Assembly: GCF_018336475.1 (NCBI RefSeq)
Contig: NZ_CP048741.1
Location: 2,439,204 to 2,465,126, forward strand
Length of the DNA stretch: 25,923 nt
Source of the DNA: Romboutsia sp. 13368
GTDB taxonomy: Bacteria; Bacillota; Clostridia; Peptostreptococcales; Peptostreptococcaceae
Reading direction: 5' to 3'
Part shown: piece after piece, positions 1 through 6,869 of the stretch
How the letters are laid out: every line of letters starts with the position of its first letter
Position numbering within the stretch: position 1 is the stretch's first letter
The notes under the pieces: model-generated
The model's input: only the letters and a program-made list of their open reading frames with translations
What the model was told of the DNA's origin: nothing
Databases searched by the model: none
Position numbers and translations under genes: made by a program

Positions 1-121
1 TATTTAATGTTTGTACTAAATTTTTGCTTTGATATAAATATACTCCACATCCTACAACCACTAATAAAGCTACCATTATTCCTGTTGTTTTTCTTACCTT
101 CTTAGTAAAGTTTATTATCAT
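1..121 (-). CDS. N-terminal fragment of a membrane-anchored or lipoprotein-like protein (runs off the left edge)
   Basis: An open frame starts with ATG at 121 and stays open to the window edge, about 40 codons. A strong ribosome-binding site (GGGGGAG, 127-133) lies 5 bases upstream. The residues form a basic stretch (TKKVRKTT) followed by a hydrophobic segment (GIMVALLVVVGCGVYLY), which looks like an uncleaved signal anchor. The VVGC within it resembles a lipobox, so a lipoprotein is possible. The rest of the protein is outside the window, so no function can be given. It is divergent from the DnaD-like gene and the two share the 114-base gap between them. I am confident it is a real gene start, not what it encodes. 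Confidence 0.6.
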   Translation of the reverse strand, partial: MIINFTKKVRKTTGIMVALLVVVGCGVYLYQSKNLVQTLN

Positions 122-208
122 ATAATCTCCCCCTTTCTTTTTTAATATGAATAATTTTTTCTCTTTTTTTGTAATATAAACTTGTGTAATTAAAGATTTA
201 GTTTTTTG

Positions 209-217
209 TGATATAAT
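209..217 (+). promoter_or_regulatory. Extended -10 promoter for the DnaD-like/loader pair
   Basis: TGATATAAT (209-217) is a perfect extended -10 element. No good -35 hexamer sits 16-18 bases upstream, which is tolerated by extended -10 promoters. Transcription would start near 224, almost on top of the ribosome-binding site (GAGGTG, 225-230), giving a leader of about a dozen bases. Confidence 0.55.
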
Positions 218-235
218 CTTATCTGAGGTGATAAA

Positions 236-1294
236 ATGTTTTTCAAAGAAGTCAATGAAATAGATTTAGGTGAAACTACTATTGCCAATATCTTTATAGA
301 TATATTTATGCCTATGGCTAATGGATTATACGTTAAAGTTTATCTTCTAGGTTATAGACAAGCATGTGACCCTAACTCTAATCCTAAGTTTGATAATAAT
401 TCAATTGCTAAAAATTTAAATATACCTCTTTCTGATGTAATAGATGCATGGAAATTCTGGCAAAACAAGAATATTATTAAAATGCATAAAAACGAGGGGC
501 TAGATGATTTTGACTATTCGATAGAATTTTTAGACTTAAAAAGATTTTATATGGATAATATGCATGTAAATACTAAGTCTATAAAATCTAATAGTGATAG
601 TATAGTTTCTGTTTCAGAAAACCCTAATGTCAGAAAGATGTTTACTACTATAAATAAAATAGTTGGAAGATATCTTGATCCAGGTGAAAAGATTAGTATT
701 TTAGAAATAATGAATAAATATAATATGGATCCAGATATGATAGTATGTGCATATGAATATGTAAGAGATAAGCATGGTTCTTCTAGACCTGTTAAATACA
801 TTGAATCTATTCTTCGAGGATGGTATGATTCTAATTTATTTACTCCTCAAGATGTTAAAGATAGTTTTATAGTAAGAAGTGAAAGATATATGATGTATAA
901 AACAATATTTAATGAACTTGGATTTTATAGACAACCATCTAAGCCTGAAGAAAGAATTATGGATAGCTGGTTTGATAGATATAATATGGACATTGAGGTT
1001 ATATTATCTGCATGTTCTAGAGCTAAAAATACATCAAATCCATCTATATCTTATATAAATGGTATTATTGAAAAGTGGAAAAAATCCGATGTAAAAACTT
1101 TAGATGATATAAAAAAATTAGATGAAGAGTTTAAAAAGAAATCAGATGATAAAAAACAAGTATTTAAAAATACTAAGTCATCTGAACCTACAGTAAAAAC
1201 TAGATTCCATAATATAAATCAAACATTTGCAAAATATACACCTGAAGAACTAGAAAAAATGTTACAAGAAAGCCAAAAAAATAAATTTAAATAG
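236..1294 (+). CDS. DnaD-like primosomal replication protein with two DnaD C-terminal domains
   Basis: The 352-residue protein has the layout of DnaD/DnaB(Bsu) primosome proteins, which remodel origin DNA and help bring the helicase-loader complex to it. Residues about 13-85 look like the N-terminal winged-helix domain. Two copies of the C-terminal DnaD domain follow, at about 132-206 and 219-285. Each ends in the family signature YxxxIxxxW (Y188/I192/W196 and Y273/I277/W281). The C-terminal 65 residues are lysine-rich and probably flexible. ATG at 236 follows GAGGTGATAAA, a good ribosome-binding site. The next gene, an AAA+ loader, starts 8 bases after the stop with its own AGGTGA, so the two are one transcript. 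The domain call follows from the repeated motif and the partner gene. The exact step in initiation is inferred from the family. Confidence 0.87.
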   Translation: MFFKEVNEIDLGETTIANIFIDIFMPMANGLYVKVYLLGYRQACDPNSNPKFDNNSIAKNLNIPLSDVIDAWKFWQNKNIIKMHKNEGLDDFDYSIEFLDLKRFYMDNMHVNTKSIKSNSDSIVSVSENPNVRKMFTTINKIVGRYLDPGEKISILEIMNKYNMDPDMIVCAYEYVRDKHGSSRPVKYIESILRGWYDSNLFTPQDVKDSFIVRSERYMMYKTIFNELGFYRQPSKPEERIMDSWFDRYNMDIEVILSACSRAKNTSNPSISYINGIIEKWKKSDVKTLDDIKKLDEEFKKKSDDKKQVFKNTKSSEPTVKTRFHNINQTFAKYTPEELEKMLQESQKNKFK

Positions 1295-1302
1295 GTGATT
1301 AA

Positions 1303-2292
1303 ATGATAGAATCCAAAATAAGAGAAATACTTGTTTCTTATCAAAAGAAACGAGATAAAGCAGAATCAGAATTAGAATTAAGAAAAAATGATGTATATTC
1401 CCAAATTCCAGAATTCAAAAAAATAGATGATGAAATAAGTAAAGTTGGCCTACAATTAGCTAAGTCAGTATTACAAAATCCATCTAATAAAGAAGATATA
1501 ATACTAGAATCTAAGCAAAAGATGGATAATTTAAGAAAACATAAAGAAGATTTACTAATAAAATATAAAGTACCAACTGGATATCTTGAATTACAGCATG
1601 ATTGTAATGTTTGTAAAGATAAAGGTTTCTTAGAAAATGGTCAAAAATGCAACTGTTTAAAACAGCAAATAATAAACGAGGCCTATAAAATGTCTAATAT
1701 ATCTAGGATGCTTGAAAAAGAAAACTTTACAACTTTAGATACAAGTATATTTTCTTCTGAAAAAGATCCAGAATCTAATATATCTCCACAGCAGAATATG
1801 CTACAAATAGTATCTATATGTGAATCATTTGTATTAGATTTTGATAAAGATAATGGAGAAAATTTATTATTTTATGGAGATACTGGACTTGGAAAAACAT
1901 TTATGTGTAATTGTATAGCAAAATCACTTTTAGATAGAGGAAATCTTGTTATATATCAAACGGCATTTAAAATGTTTGAAATTATTGAAGAATATAAATT
2001 TAAAAATACAGATAATCATATCTCTAAAGCAAATTATGAAAATTTATTTGACTGTGATTTATTAATAATTGATGATTTAGGAACTGAACTTACAAATTCA
2101 TTTACAAACAGTGAATTATTTAATATATTAAACACTAGACTTTTATCTGGAAAGAAAACAATTATATCTACAAACTTATCTCCTATGCAGTTAGGTTCTA
2201 ACTATGCACAAAGGATATTCTCAAGGATATTTGATAGATTTAAAATGGTTAAGTTTTTAGGTAGAGATTTAAGATGGGAAAGCAAGAAATAG
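1303..2292 (+). CDS. AAA+ replicative helicase loader, DnaI/DnaC type
   Basis: This 329-residue ATPase should load the DnaB hexamer onto origin DNA. The N-terminal 90 residues are charged and helical, as expected for a helicase-contacting region. A Cys cluster follows (C101, C104, C116, C118), a likely zinc site as in DnaI. The AAA+ domain has Walker A GDTGLGKT (192-199), Walker B LLIIDD (253-258), sensor-1 STN (289-291) and an arginine-finger-like stretch with R304 and R308. AGGTGATTAA precedes the ATG. It forms a two-gene operon with the upstream DnaD-like gene, and the dnaB helicase gene lies 3-4 kb away on the other strand. I recall the C. difficile equivalent being studied as its helicase loader. 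Automated pipelines may call it simply an ATP-binding or DnaC-like protein. Confidence 0.9.
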   Translation: MIESKIREILVSYQKKRDKAESELELRKNDVYSQIPEFKKIDDEISKVGLQLAKSVLQNPSNKEDIILESKQKMDNLRKHKEDLLIKYKVPTGYLELQHDCNVCKDKGFLENGQKCNCLKQQIINEAYKMSNISRMLEKENFTTLDTSIFSSEKDPESNISPQQNMLQIVSICESFVLDFDKDNGENLLFYGDTGLGKTFMCNCIAKSLLDRGNLVIYQTAFKMFEIIEEYKFKNTDNHISKANYENLFDCDLLIIDDLGTELTNSFTNSELFNILNTRLLSGKKTIISTNLSPMQLGSNYAQRIFSRIFDRFKMVKFLGRDLRWESKK

Positions 2293-2330
2293 AAGAAAAA
2301 TACAACTTATATTTTTCTTCTATTTTTTTA
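2289..2330 (+). terminator. Rho-independent terminator of the DnaD-like/loader operon
   Basis: A perfect 14-bp stem (2289-2302 with 2310-2323) with a 7-base loop is followed by a T tract. The left arm contains the loader's TAG stop codon, so the gene ends inside its own terminator. Confidence 0.85.
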
Positions 2331-2370
2331 TTTTCAAAACATGTATTAATTTAAAAATTAATTATAAATT

Positions 2371-2410
2371 TATAAAATAAAAAACTCTTAGATTATTCTA
2401 AGAGTTTTAT
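2371..2410 (-). terminator. Terminator of the tRNA cluster
   Basis: A perfect 11-bp stem (2381-2391 with 2398-2408, 6-base loop) lies just past the last tRNA. Read on the minus strand it runs into a T-rich tract. Confidence 0.8.
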
Positions 2411-2485
2411 TGGAGCTGGTGATAGGAGTCGAACCTACAACCTGCTGATTACAAGTCAGCTGCTCTGCCATTGAGCCACACCAGC
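2411..2485 (-). tRNA. tRNA-Thr (anticodon TGT)
   Basis: The minus strand folds as a cloverleaf with acceptor pair GCTGGTG/CACCAGC, a T-loop GGTTCGACTCC and an encoded CCA. The anticodon loop CTTGTAA gives TGT, reading ACA-type threonine codons. It is the last gene of the five-tRNA cluster. Confidence 0.93.
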
Positions 2486-2499
2486 ATAGTGTATTAAAT

Positions 2500-2576
2500 T
2501 GGCGACCTGGAAGGGACTCGAACCCTCGACCTCCAGCGTGACAGGCTGGCATTCTAACCAGCTGAACTACCAGGCC
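2500..2576 (-). tRNA. tRNA-Asp (anticodon GTC)
   Basis: The acceptor arm GGCCTGG pairs with CCAGGTC (one G-T pair), with discriminator G and encoded CCA. The anticodon loop CTGTCAC gives GTC. The 5' end is set at 2576 because starting two bases earlier would break the acceptor pairing and remove the CCA. Confidence 0.93.
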
Positions 2577-2591
2577 GCATTTATATGTAAA

Positions 2592-2667
2592 TGGTGGGAC
2601 TAACAGGGCTCGAACCTGTGACCCCCTGCTTGTAAGGCAGGTGCTCTCCCAGCTGAGCTATAGTCCC
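2592..2667 (-). tRNA. tRNA-Val (anticodon TAC)
   Basis: The acceptor GGGACTA pairs with TAGTCCC, followed by an A discriminator and encoded CCA. The anticodon loop CTTACAA gives TAC. The T arm carries GGTTCGAGCC. Confidence 0.93.
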
Positions 2668-2674
2668 GGGATAT

Positions 2675-2749
2675 TGGTGACCCATAGGGGAATCGAACCC
2701 CTGTTACCGCCGTGAAAGGGCGGTGTCTTGACCGCTTGACCAATGGGCC
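2675..2749 (-). tRNA. tRNA-Glu (anticodon TTC)
   Basis: The acceptor GGCCCAT pairs with ATGGGTC, followed by A and encoded CCA. The anticodon loop CTTTCAC gives TTC. D and T arms are intact. Confidence 0.93.
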
Positions 2750-2754
2750 ATAAT

Positions 2755-2830
2755 TGGTGATCCATCCGCGACTCGAACGCGGGACACCCTGATTAAAAGT
2801 CAGGTGCTCTACCGACTGAGCTAATGGATC
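2755..2830 (-). tRNA. tRNA-Lys (anticodon TTT)
   Basis: The acceptor GATCCAT pairs with ATGGATC, followed by A and encoded CCA. The anticodon loop CTTTTAA gives TTT. It is the promoter-proximal gene of the cluster, which is transcribed Lys-Glu-Val-Asp-Thr. Confidence 0.93.
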
Positions 2831-2884
2831 ATCTTATGTGTCAGATTTTATCGAATTTTTTCGTTTCTCTTGCTCACAAAAATT

Positions 2885-2913
2885 ATTATATTAGTTTTTT
2901 TATTCTAAGTCAA
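2885..2913 (-). promoter_or_regulatory. Sigma-A-type promoter of the tRNA cluster
   Basis: On the minus strand TTGACT (2908-2913) and a perfect TATAAT (2885-2890) are separated by 17 bases. The start would be near 2878, about 48 bases before tRNA-Lys. Confidence 0.85.
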
Positions 2914-3154
2914 CATTTTTATTATATTTTTTTTATTTTTTTTCAATAAATTAAATAAAATGTTGATTTTAGGTATATTTTTCTACTTTATATTATACTA
3001 AAAATGGCTTCATTACTTATTTTAAGCTTATTTTGTTAAAATACATATTAAATTTAATTTATTTAAATATTTATCTTACTTTTTTATAAAACTATATAAA
3101 ATACATTATTTTTTTATATAATTTAGCTATTTTATATAAAATATTTTGTTTATA
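2914..3154. other. AT-rich intergenic stretch without a recognisable gene
   Basis: About 240 bases of almost pure A/T between the tRNA promoter and the purA terminator. The only ordered feature seen is a 10-base inverted repeat, TCAACATTTT at 2910-2919 and its complement at 2959-2968, whose left copy overlaps the tRNA -35 box. No open frame with a ribosome-binding site was found on either strand. Confidence 0.5.
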
Positions 3155-3192
3155 TACATAACAAAAGGGTATAAAAATACATTTATACCCTT
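3155..3192 (-). terminator. Terminator of purA
   Basis: An 11-bp perfect stem (3165-3175 with 3182-3192, 6-base loop) lies 28 bases beyond the purA stop. Its minus-strand tail TTTGTTAT is only moderately T-rich. Confidence 0.7.
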
Positions 3193-3220
3193 ATTATTTT
3201 TATAATACTAAATTTTAAAT

Positions 3221-4507
3221 TTAGAATATATTTTTTCTAACTATAGTTTGTGCTCTGTTTGGTCCTACAGAAACCATATCAACATTTACACCTACTAATT
3301 CTTCTATTTTAGCTACATATTTTTTAGCATTTTCAGGAAGATCTTCGAATCTTTCTACAGTAGTTATATCTTCAGACCATCCTTCTAGTTCTTCATATAT
3401 AGGTTCGCATTTAGCTAAATCTTCTAAAGATGCAGGGAAATCTTTTATTATTTTATCTCCCATTTTGTATGCTGTACATACTTGTATCTTATCAAATCCA
3501 GTTAAAACATCTAATAACATTAATGATATACTAGTTAATCCGTTTACTCTTGCTGCATATCTAACTATAACTGCATCAAACCATCCACATCTTCTAGCTC
3601 TTCCTGTTACTGTTCCGAATTCACGGCCTTTAACTCTTATTTCTTCTCCAACTTCATTATCTAACTCAGTTACAAATGGACCTTCTCCAACTCTAGTTGT
3701 GTAAGCTTTAACTATACCAACAACATCTTTTATCATGTTTGGTCCTACACCTGCACCTACTGCAAATCCTCCTGATATTGGATGAGATGAAGTAACAAAT
3801 GGATAAGTTCCTAAATCTAAGTCAAGTAATGTTCCTTGAGCACCTTCAAATAATACTTTTTTACCAGCTTTTATTGCATCATAAACTATTACTGAAGTAT
3901 CTGCAACATTATCTCTTATTTGATCAGCATATCCTAAGTACTCATTGTATATAGTTTCAAAGTCAAACATAGCTTCTTTTCCATATACACCTTGAACTAA
4001 TTTATTTTTAGCATCTACTTGTGATTTTAATTTTTTAGCAAATACATCTTTATCCATTAAATCACATATTCTTATCCCTGATCTCTCAGTTTTATCCATA
4101 TAACAAGGTCCTATACCTTTTTTAGTTGTACCTATCTTATTATCTCCTCTAGCTTCTTCTGCTAAAGCATCTAATTCTTTATGATATGGAAAAACAATAT
4201 GAGCTCTATCACTTATTTTTATATTACTTGTATCTATATTATCTTTTTTAAGCATTTCTATTTCTTCTAAAAATCCTTGTGGGTCAAATACTATACCGTT
4301 ACCTATTACATTTATTGTATTTGGATTTAATACTCCTGATGGTATTAATCTTAACGCAAATTTTTTACCATCAACTACTAATGTATGTCCAGCATTATTT
4401 CCACCTTGTCCTCTTATTACTACATCTGCTTGTGTCGCAAGGTAATCTATAACTTTACCTTTTCCTTCGTCTCCCCATTGAGAACCTACTACTGCAACTG
4501 TTTTCAT
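3221..4507 (-). CDS. purA: Adenylosuccinate synthetase
   Basis: PurA uses GTP to condense IMP with aspartate, the first committed step to AMP. The 428-residue length is standard. The P-loop-like GDEGKGK (12-18) carries the catalytic Asp13, and NNAGHT (37-42) carries His41, both at the positions known from other PurA proteins. TTKKGIGPCY, the RRCGWFD stretch and the C-terminal GPNRAQTI are also present. ATG at 4507 follows AGAGGTGA. It lies 34 bases downstream of a small unknown gene and may be cotranscribed with it. No purine riboswitch or PurR-type operator was recognised upstream. The protein is cytosolic. Confidence 0.98.
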   Translation of the reverse strand: MKTVAVVGSQWGDEGKGKVIDYLATQADVVIRGQGGNNAGHTLVVDGKKFALRLIPSGVLNPNTINVIGNGIVFDPQGFLEEIEMLKKDNIDTSNIKISDRAHIVFPYHKELDALAEEARGDNKIGTTKKGIGPCYMDKTERSGIRICDLMDKDVFAKKLKSQVDAKNKLVQGVYGKEAMFDFETIYNEYLGYADQIRDNVADTSVIVYDAIKAGKKVLFEGAQGTLLDLDLGTYPFVTSSHPISGGFAVGAGVGPNMIKDVVGIVKAYTTRVGEGPFVTELDNEVGEEIRVKGREFGTVTGRARRCGWFDAVIVRYAARVNGLTSISLMLLDVLTGFDKIQVCTAYKMGDKIIKDFPASLEDLAKCEPIYEELEGWSEDITTVERFEDLPENAKKYVAKIEELVGVNVDMVSVGPNRAQTIVRKNIF

Positions 4508-4541
4508 TATACTTCACCTCTACTATCGTTATTCGAACGCT

Positions 4542-4853
4542 TTACTCACTCATTTTATCAAATATACGTATTATTTTCAACTTTTTTAATTTTTTATTAA
4601 TTTTAATATGTATTTTTCTATATCTTTTAAGTTTTCTAAAGACTTTATATCTATTTCCGCATTTTTTATAACTTACAATATAAATATTCTCCCCTGTATA
4701 TGTATTAATCATACAAATTTTATAGTTTTCATTTTCTTTTGTAGAATACATTACCAAACTTTCTTTTTCTACTTTATCAACTATTCTTAATAAATTCATT
4801 TCATTGTTTATTTCTATTGTTTTTGGATATATATATACTAAATTTATATTCAA
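4542..4853 (-). CDS. Small basic protein of unknown function
   Basis: I do not recognise this protein of about 103 residues. The N-terminal half is mixed (NINLVYIYPKTIEIN). The C-terminal third is very basic (RKLKRYRKIHIKINKKLK), suggesting contact with nucleic acid or acidic lipid, which is inference only. No membrane segment or Cys motif is seen. An in-frame ATG at 4868 overlaps the GGAGG (4862-4866), so it cannot be the start using that site. TTG at 4853 sits 8 bases after it and GTG at 4856 sits 5 bases after it, and I prefer TTG. The gene lies between the dnaB 3' region with its DnaA-box cluster and purA. No convincing promoter is seen, so it may depend on read-through from the dnaB operon. 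Confidence 0.6.
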   Translation of the reverse strand: MNINLVYIYPKTIEINNEMNLLRIVDKVEKESLVMYSTKENENYKICMINTYTGENIYIVSYKKCGNRYKVFRKLKRYRKIHIKINKKLKKLKIIRIFDKMSE

Positions 4854-4887
4854 CACACGTTCCTCCATAAAATTAACTATTATAAAT

Positions 4888-4917
4888 ATAAAAGCAAGCT
4901 TAAAAGCTTGCTTTTAT
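4888..4917 (-). terminator. Terminator-like hairpin at the end of the dnaB operon
   Basis: A perfect 13-bp stem (4888-4900 with 4905-4917) with a 4-base loop lies about 150 bases beyond the dnaB stop. Only short T runs follow on either strand, so it may work in both directions or be leaky. Confidence 0.65.
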
Positions 4918-4929
4918 GTTTATTAACAT

Positions 4930-5060
4930 TTATCAACAACACCAATGTGGATATTGTGGATAACAATTTATTTAAATTTCAATATTTGTAGATTTATTAA
5001 GACAAATATCCACAGTATAATATTTTAATCATATCGCTTCATGTGGATATTTGTAGATAT
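4930..5060. promoter_or_regulatory. Cluster of DnaA-box-like sequences downstream of dnaB
   Basis: One exact DnaA box (TTATCCACA, minus strand, 4955-4963) is joined head-to-tail to a one-mismatch copy (4946-4954). Further one-mismatch boxes lie at 4930-4938 (TTATCAACA, plus), 5006-5014 (ATATCCACA, plus) and 5042-5050 (minus). A weaker TGTAGATAT follows at 5052-5060. A near-repeat of ATATTTGTAGAT lies at 4984-4995 and 5048-5059. The boxes lie in the gap between dnaB and the small gene at 4542, inside the predicted 3' UTR of the dnaB transcript. The sequences are seen directly. DnaA binding is inferred. Confidence 0.65.
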
Positions 5061-5068
5061 ATTCCAAA

Positions 5069-6397
5069 TTACATTTCTCTAGATTTATCAGCAAATTTTT
5101 GAATTTCTCCAAGCCAAACTAACTCAACTGAACCAGTTTCACCATGTCTGTTTTTTGCAATTATAACCTCACCTATATTTTTTCTATCTGAATCAGGATG
5201 ATAGTATTCATCTCTATATAAAAACATAACTATATCTGCATCCTGCTCTATAGATCCAGATTCCCTTAAGTCTGATAACATAGGTCTGTGATCTGCTCTT
5301 TGTTCAGGAGCACGAGATAACTGAGAAAGTGCAACAACCGGACAATTTAATTCTTTTGCAATTATTTTTAGAGATCTAGATATTTTAGCTATCTCTTGTT
5401 GTCTACTTTCATTATTACCCTCACCTTCCATAAGTTGAAGATAATCTATTAATATTAGGTCTAATCCCTGCTCTATTTTTAATTTTCTACACTTAGACCT
5501 TAGTTCTGAAATTTTTATACCTGGAGTATCATCTATATGAATTTTAGCATTAGATAAAACTGCCATAGCATCTATTATTCTTGGCCAGTCATTTTCATTA
5601 AGCCTACCAGTTTTTAACTTGCTAAGTTCAACATTTGACTGAGCAGATAACATACGTTGTACTAACTGTTCTTTAGACATCTCTAAACTAAATACTGCTA
5701 CAGATGCATCACCCTTTAATGCAGCATTTTGAACAAGATTTAATGAAAATGCAGTTTTACCCATAGCAGGACGAGCTGCTATTAGTAATAAATCTGTCCT
5801 TTGCATCCCATTTATCTTTTTATTTAAGTCTCTAAATCCAGTTGTTATCCCCGTTATTTCAGATTTATTTGTATATAAATGTTCTATCATATCATATGCA
5901 TCCATTAGAACTGAATTTATAGACTTGAAATCATCACTAGCTTTTTCCTGTGATATATCAAATATCTTTTTTTCAGCTGTATCTAGTACATCTTCAATTT
6001 TAGTAGAACCATCATATCCTAAATTTATTATATCATTAGAAACTTTTATAAGTTTTCTAAGTACTGATTTTTCCTTTACTATATCTGCATAGTACTTAAC
6101 ATTTGATGTAGTTGGAACAATTGTTGATAAACTTGTTATATAACTTATTCCACCCACATCATCTAAATGACCTTGTTTTTTTAATTCTTCAGTTAGCGTT
6201 ATTAAATCTATTGGTTCAGATTTATTGCTTAATTTAATCATACATTCATATATAATTTTATGTGCTTCTTTATAAAAGTCATCTGGATTTATTGTCTCAC
6301 TAACTGTTATCATAGCATCTTTATCAAGTAATATAGAACCTAATATAGATTGTTCTGATTCCACACTATGCGGGGGGATTCTAGTAATATCCTCCAT
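5069..6397 (-). CDS. dnaB: Replicative DNA helicase DnaB (called DnaC in Bacillus)
   Basis: The hexameric 5'-3' fork helicase, 442 residues, usual length. The N-terminal primase-interacting domain (about 5-105, starting PPHSVESEQSILG) is followed by a linker and the RecA-like motor domain from about 185. Walker A is ARPAMGKT (208-215), Walker B LILIDYLQL (314-322), and KNRHGETG (415-422) is the conserved C-terminal nucleotide-contact motif. No intein is present. An upstream in-frame GTG (6406) overlaps the GAGGTGAT ribosome-binding site, so ATG at 6397 is chosen. It is the last gene of the MazG-like-yybS-gdpP-rplI-dnaB operon, 22 bases after rplI. Its loader and DnaD-like partner are encoded 3-5 kb away in the opposite direction. 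Confidence 0.97.
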   Translation of the reverse strand: MEDITRIPPHSVESEQSILGSILLDKDAMITVSETINPDDFYKEAHKIIYECMIKLSNKSEPIDLITLTEELKKQGHLDDVGGISYITSLSTIVPTTSNVKYYADIVKEKSVLRKLIKVSNDIINLGYDGSTKIEDVLDTAEKKIFDISQEKASDDFKSINSVLMDAYDMIEHLYTNKSEITGITTGFRDLNKKINGMQRTDLLLIAARPAMGKTAFSLNLVQNAALKGDASVAVFSLEMSKEQLVQRMLSAQSNVELSKLKTGRLNENDWPRIIDAMAVLSNAKIHIDDTPGIKISELRSKCRKLKIEQGLDLILIDYLQLMEGEGNNESRQQEIAKISRSLKIIAKELNCPVVALSQLSRAPEQRADHRPMLSDLRESGSIEQDADIVMFLYRDEYYHPDSDRKNIGEVIIAKNRHGETGSVELVWLGEIQKFADKSREM

Positions 6398-6419
6398 TTT
6401 TATCACCTCAAGTGTTTCT

Positions 6420-6869
6420 CTATTGTTTTTCTTTTACGTCTACTCTTATCTTTGTAGTTACTTTTTGATGTATTTTTATATCAACAAATCTTGAACCTAA
6501 TACTCTTATTGGTTCATCTAAAGTTATTTTTCTCTTATCAACTTCTATATTATGTTGCTTTTTAATTTGTTCGGCTATATCTTTAGATGTTATTGATCCG
6601 AAAAGTCTTCCACCATCACCAGCTTTAGAATATATAACTACGCTTAGTTCTTCCATTTTTTTACCTAATTCTACTGCTGCTTCGTATTCTTTTTGAGCTT
6701 TTAACTCTTTTGATTTATTCTTTTCATTTAATTCTTTCATATTCGTATTATCAGCAGGAACTGCTAACTTTTTAGGTAATAAGAAGTTTCTTGCATATCC
6801 ATCACTTACTTCTTTTACTTCATTTTTCTTTCCTGTTCCTTTTACATCTTTTAAAAGTATAACTTTCAT
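6420..6869 (-). CDS. rplI: 50S ribosomal protein L9 (bL9)
   Basis: The 149-residue protein has the bL9 N-terminal signature MKVILLKDVKGTGKK...VSDGYARNFLLPKK, a lysine-rich connecting helix (about 40-75) and the C-terminal RNA-binding domain with LFGSITSKDIAEQI. It sits at the base of the L1 stalk of the large subunit. ATG at 6869 directly follows the gdpP stop (TAA at 6870-6872), and the ribosome-binding site AAGGAGGAAG lies within the end of gdpP, so the two are translationally coupled. The gdpP-rplI-dnaB order is a common Firmicute arrangement. Confidence 0.97.
   Translation of the reverse strand: MKVILLKDVKGTGKKNEVKEVSDGYARNFLLPKKLAVPADNTNMKELNEKNKSKELKAQKEYEAAVELGKKMEELSVVIYSKAGDGGRLFGSITSKDIAEQIKKQHNIEVDKRKITLDEPIRVLGSRFVDIKIHQKVTTKIRVDVKEKQ

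Noticed and set aside
2914..3154. A small RNA or peptide gene in the AT-rich gap
   Set aside because: No convincing promoter-terminator pair or ribosome-binding site. The inverted repeat at 2910-2968 could be chance at this base composition.
3465..3704. Plus-strand open frame opposite purA
   Set aside because: Antisense to a complete, strongly conserved gene, with no ribosome-binding site. A shadow of purA codon use.
4930..5060. A second replication origin
   Set aside because: The boxes cluster well, but the rpmH-side origin signals at the right edge are the standard location, and no adjacent unwinding element with ordered repeats is clear here.
4508..5068. Purine riboswitch or PurR site upstream of purA
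   Set aside because: No three-way-junction purine aptamer core or paired PurBox was seen. The region is taken by the small gene, a hairpin and DnaA-like boxes.
5130..5160. parS-like GTTTCACCATG inside dnaB
   Set aside because: Only one half-site resembles parS, the other half does not match, and it lies in conserved coding sequence.
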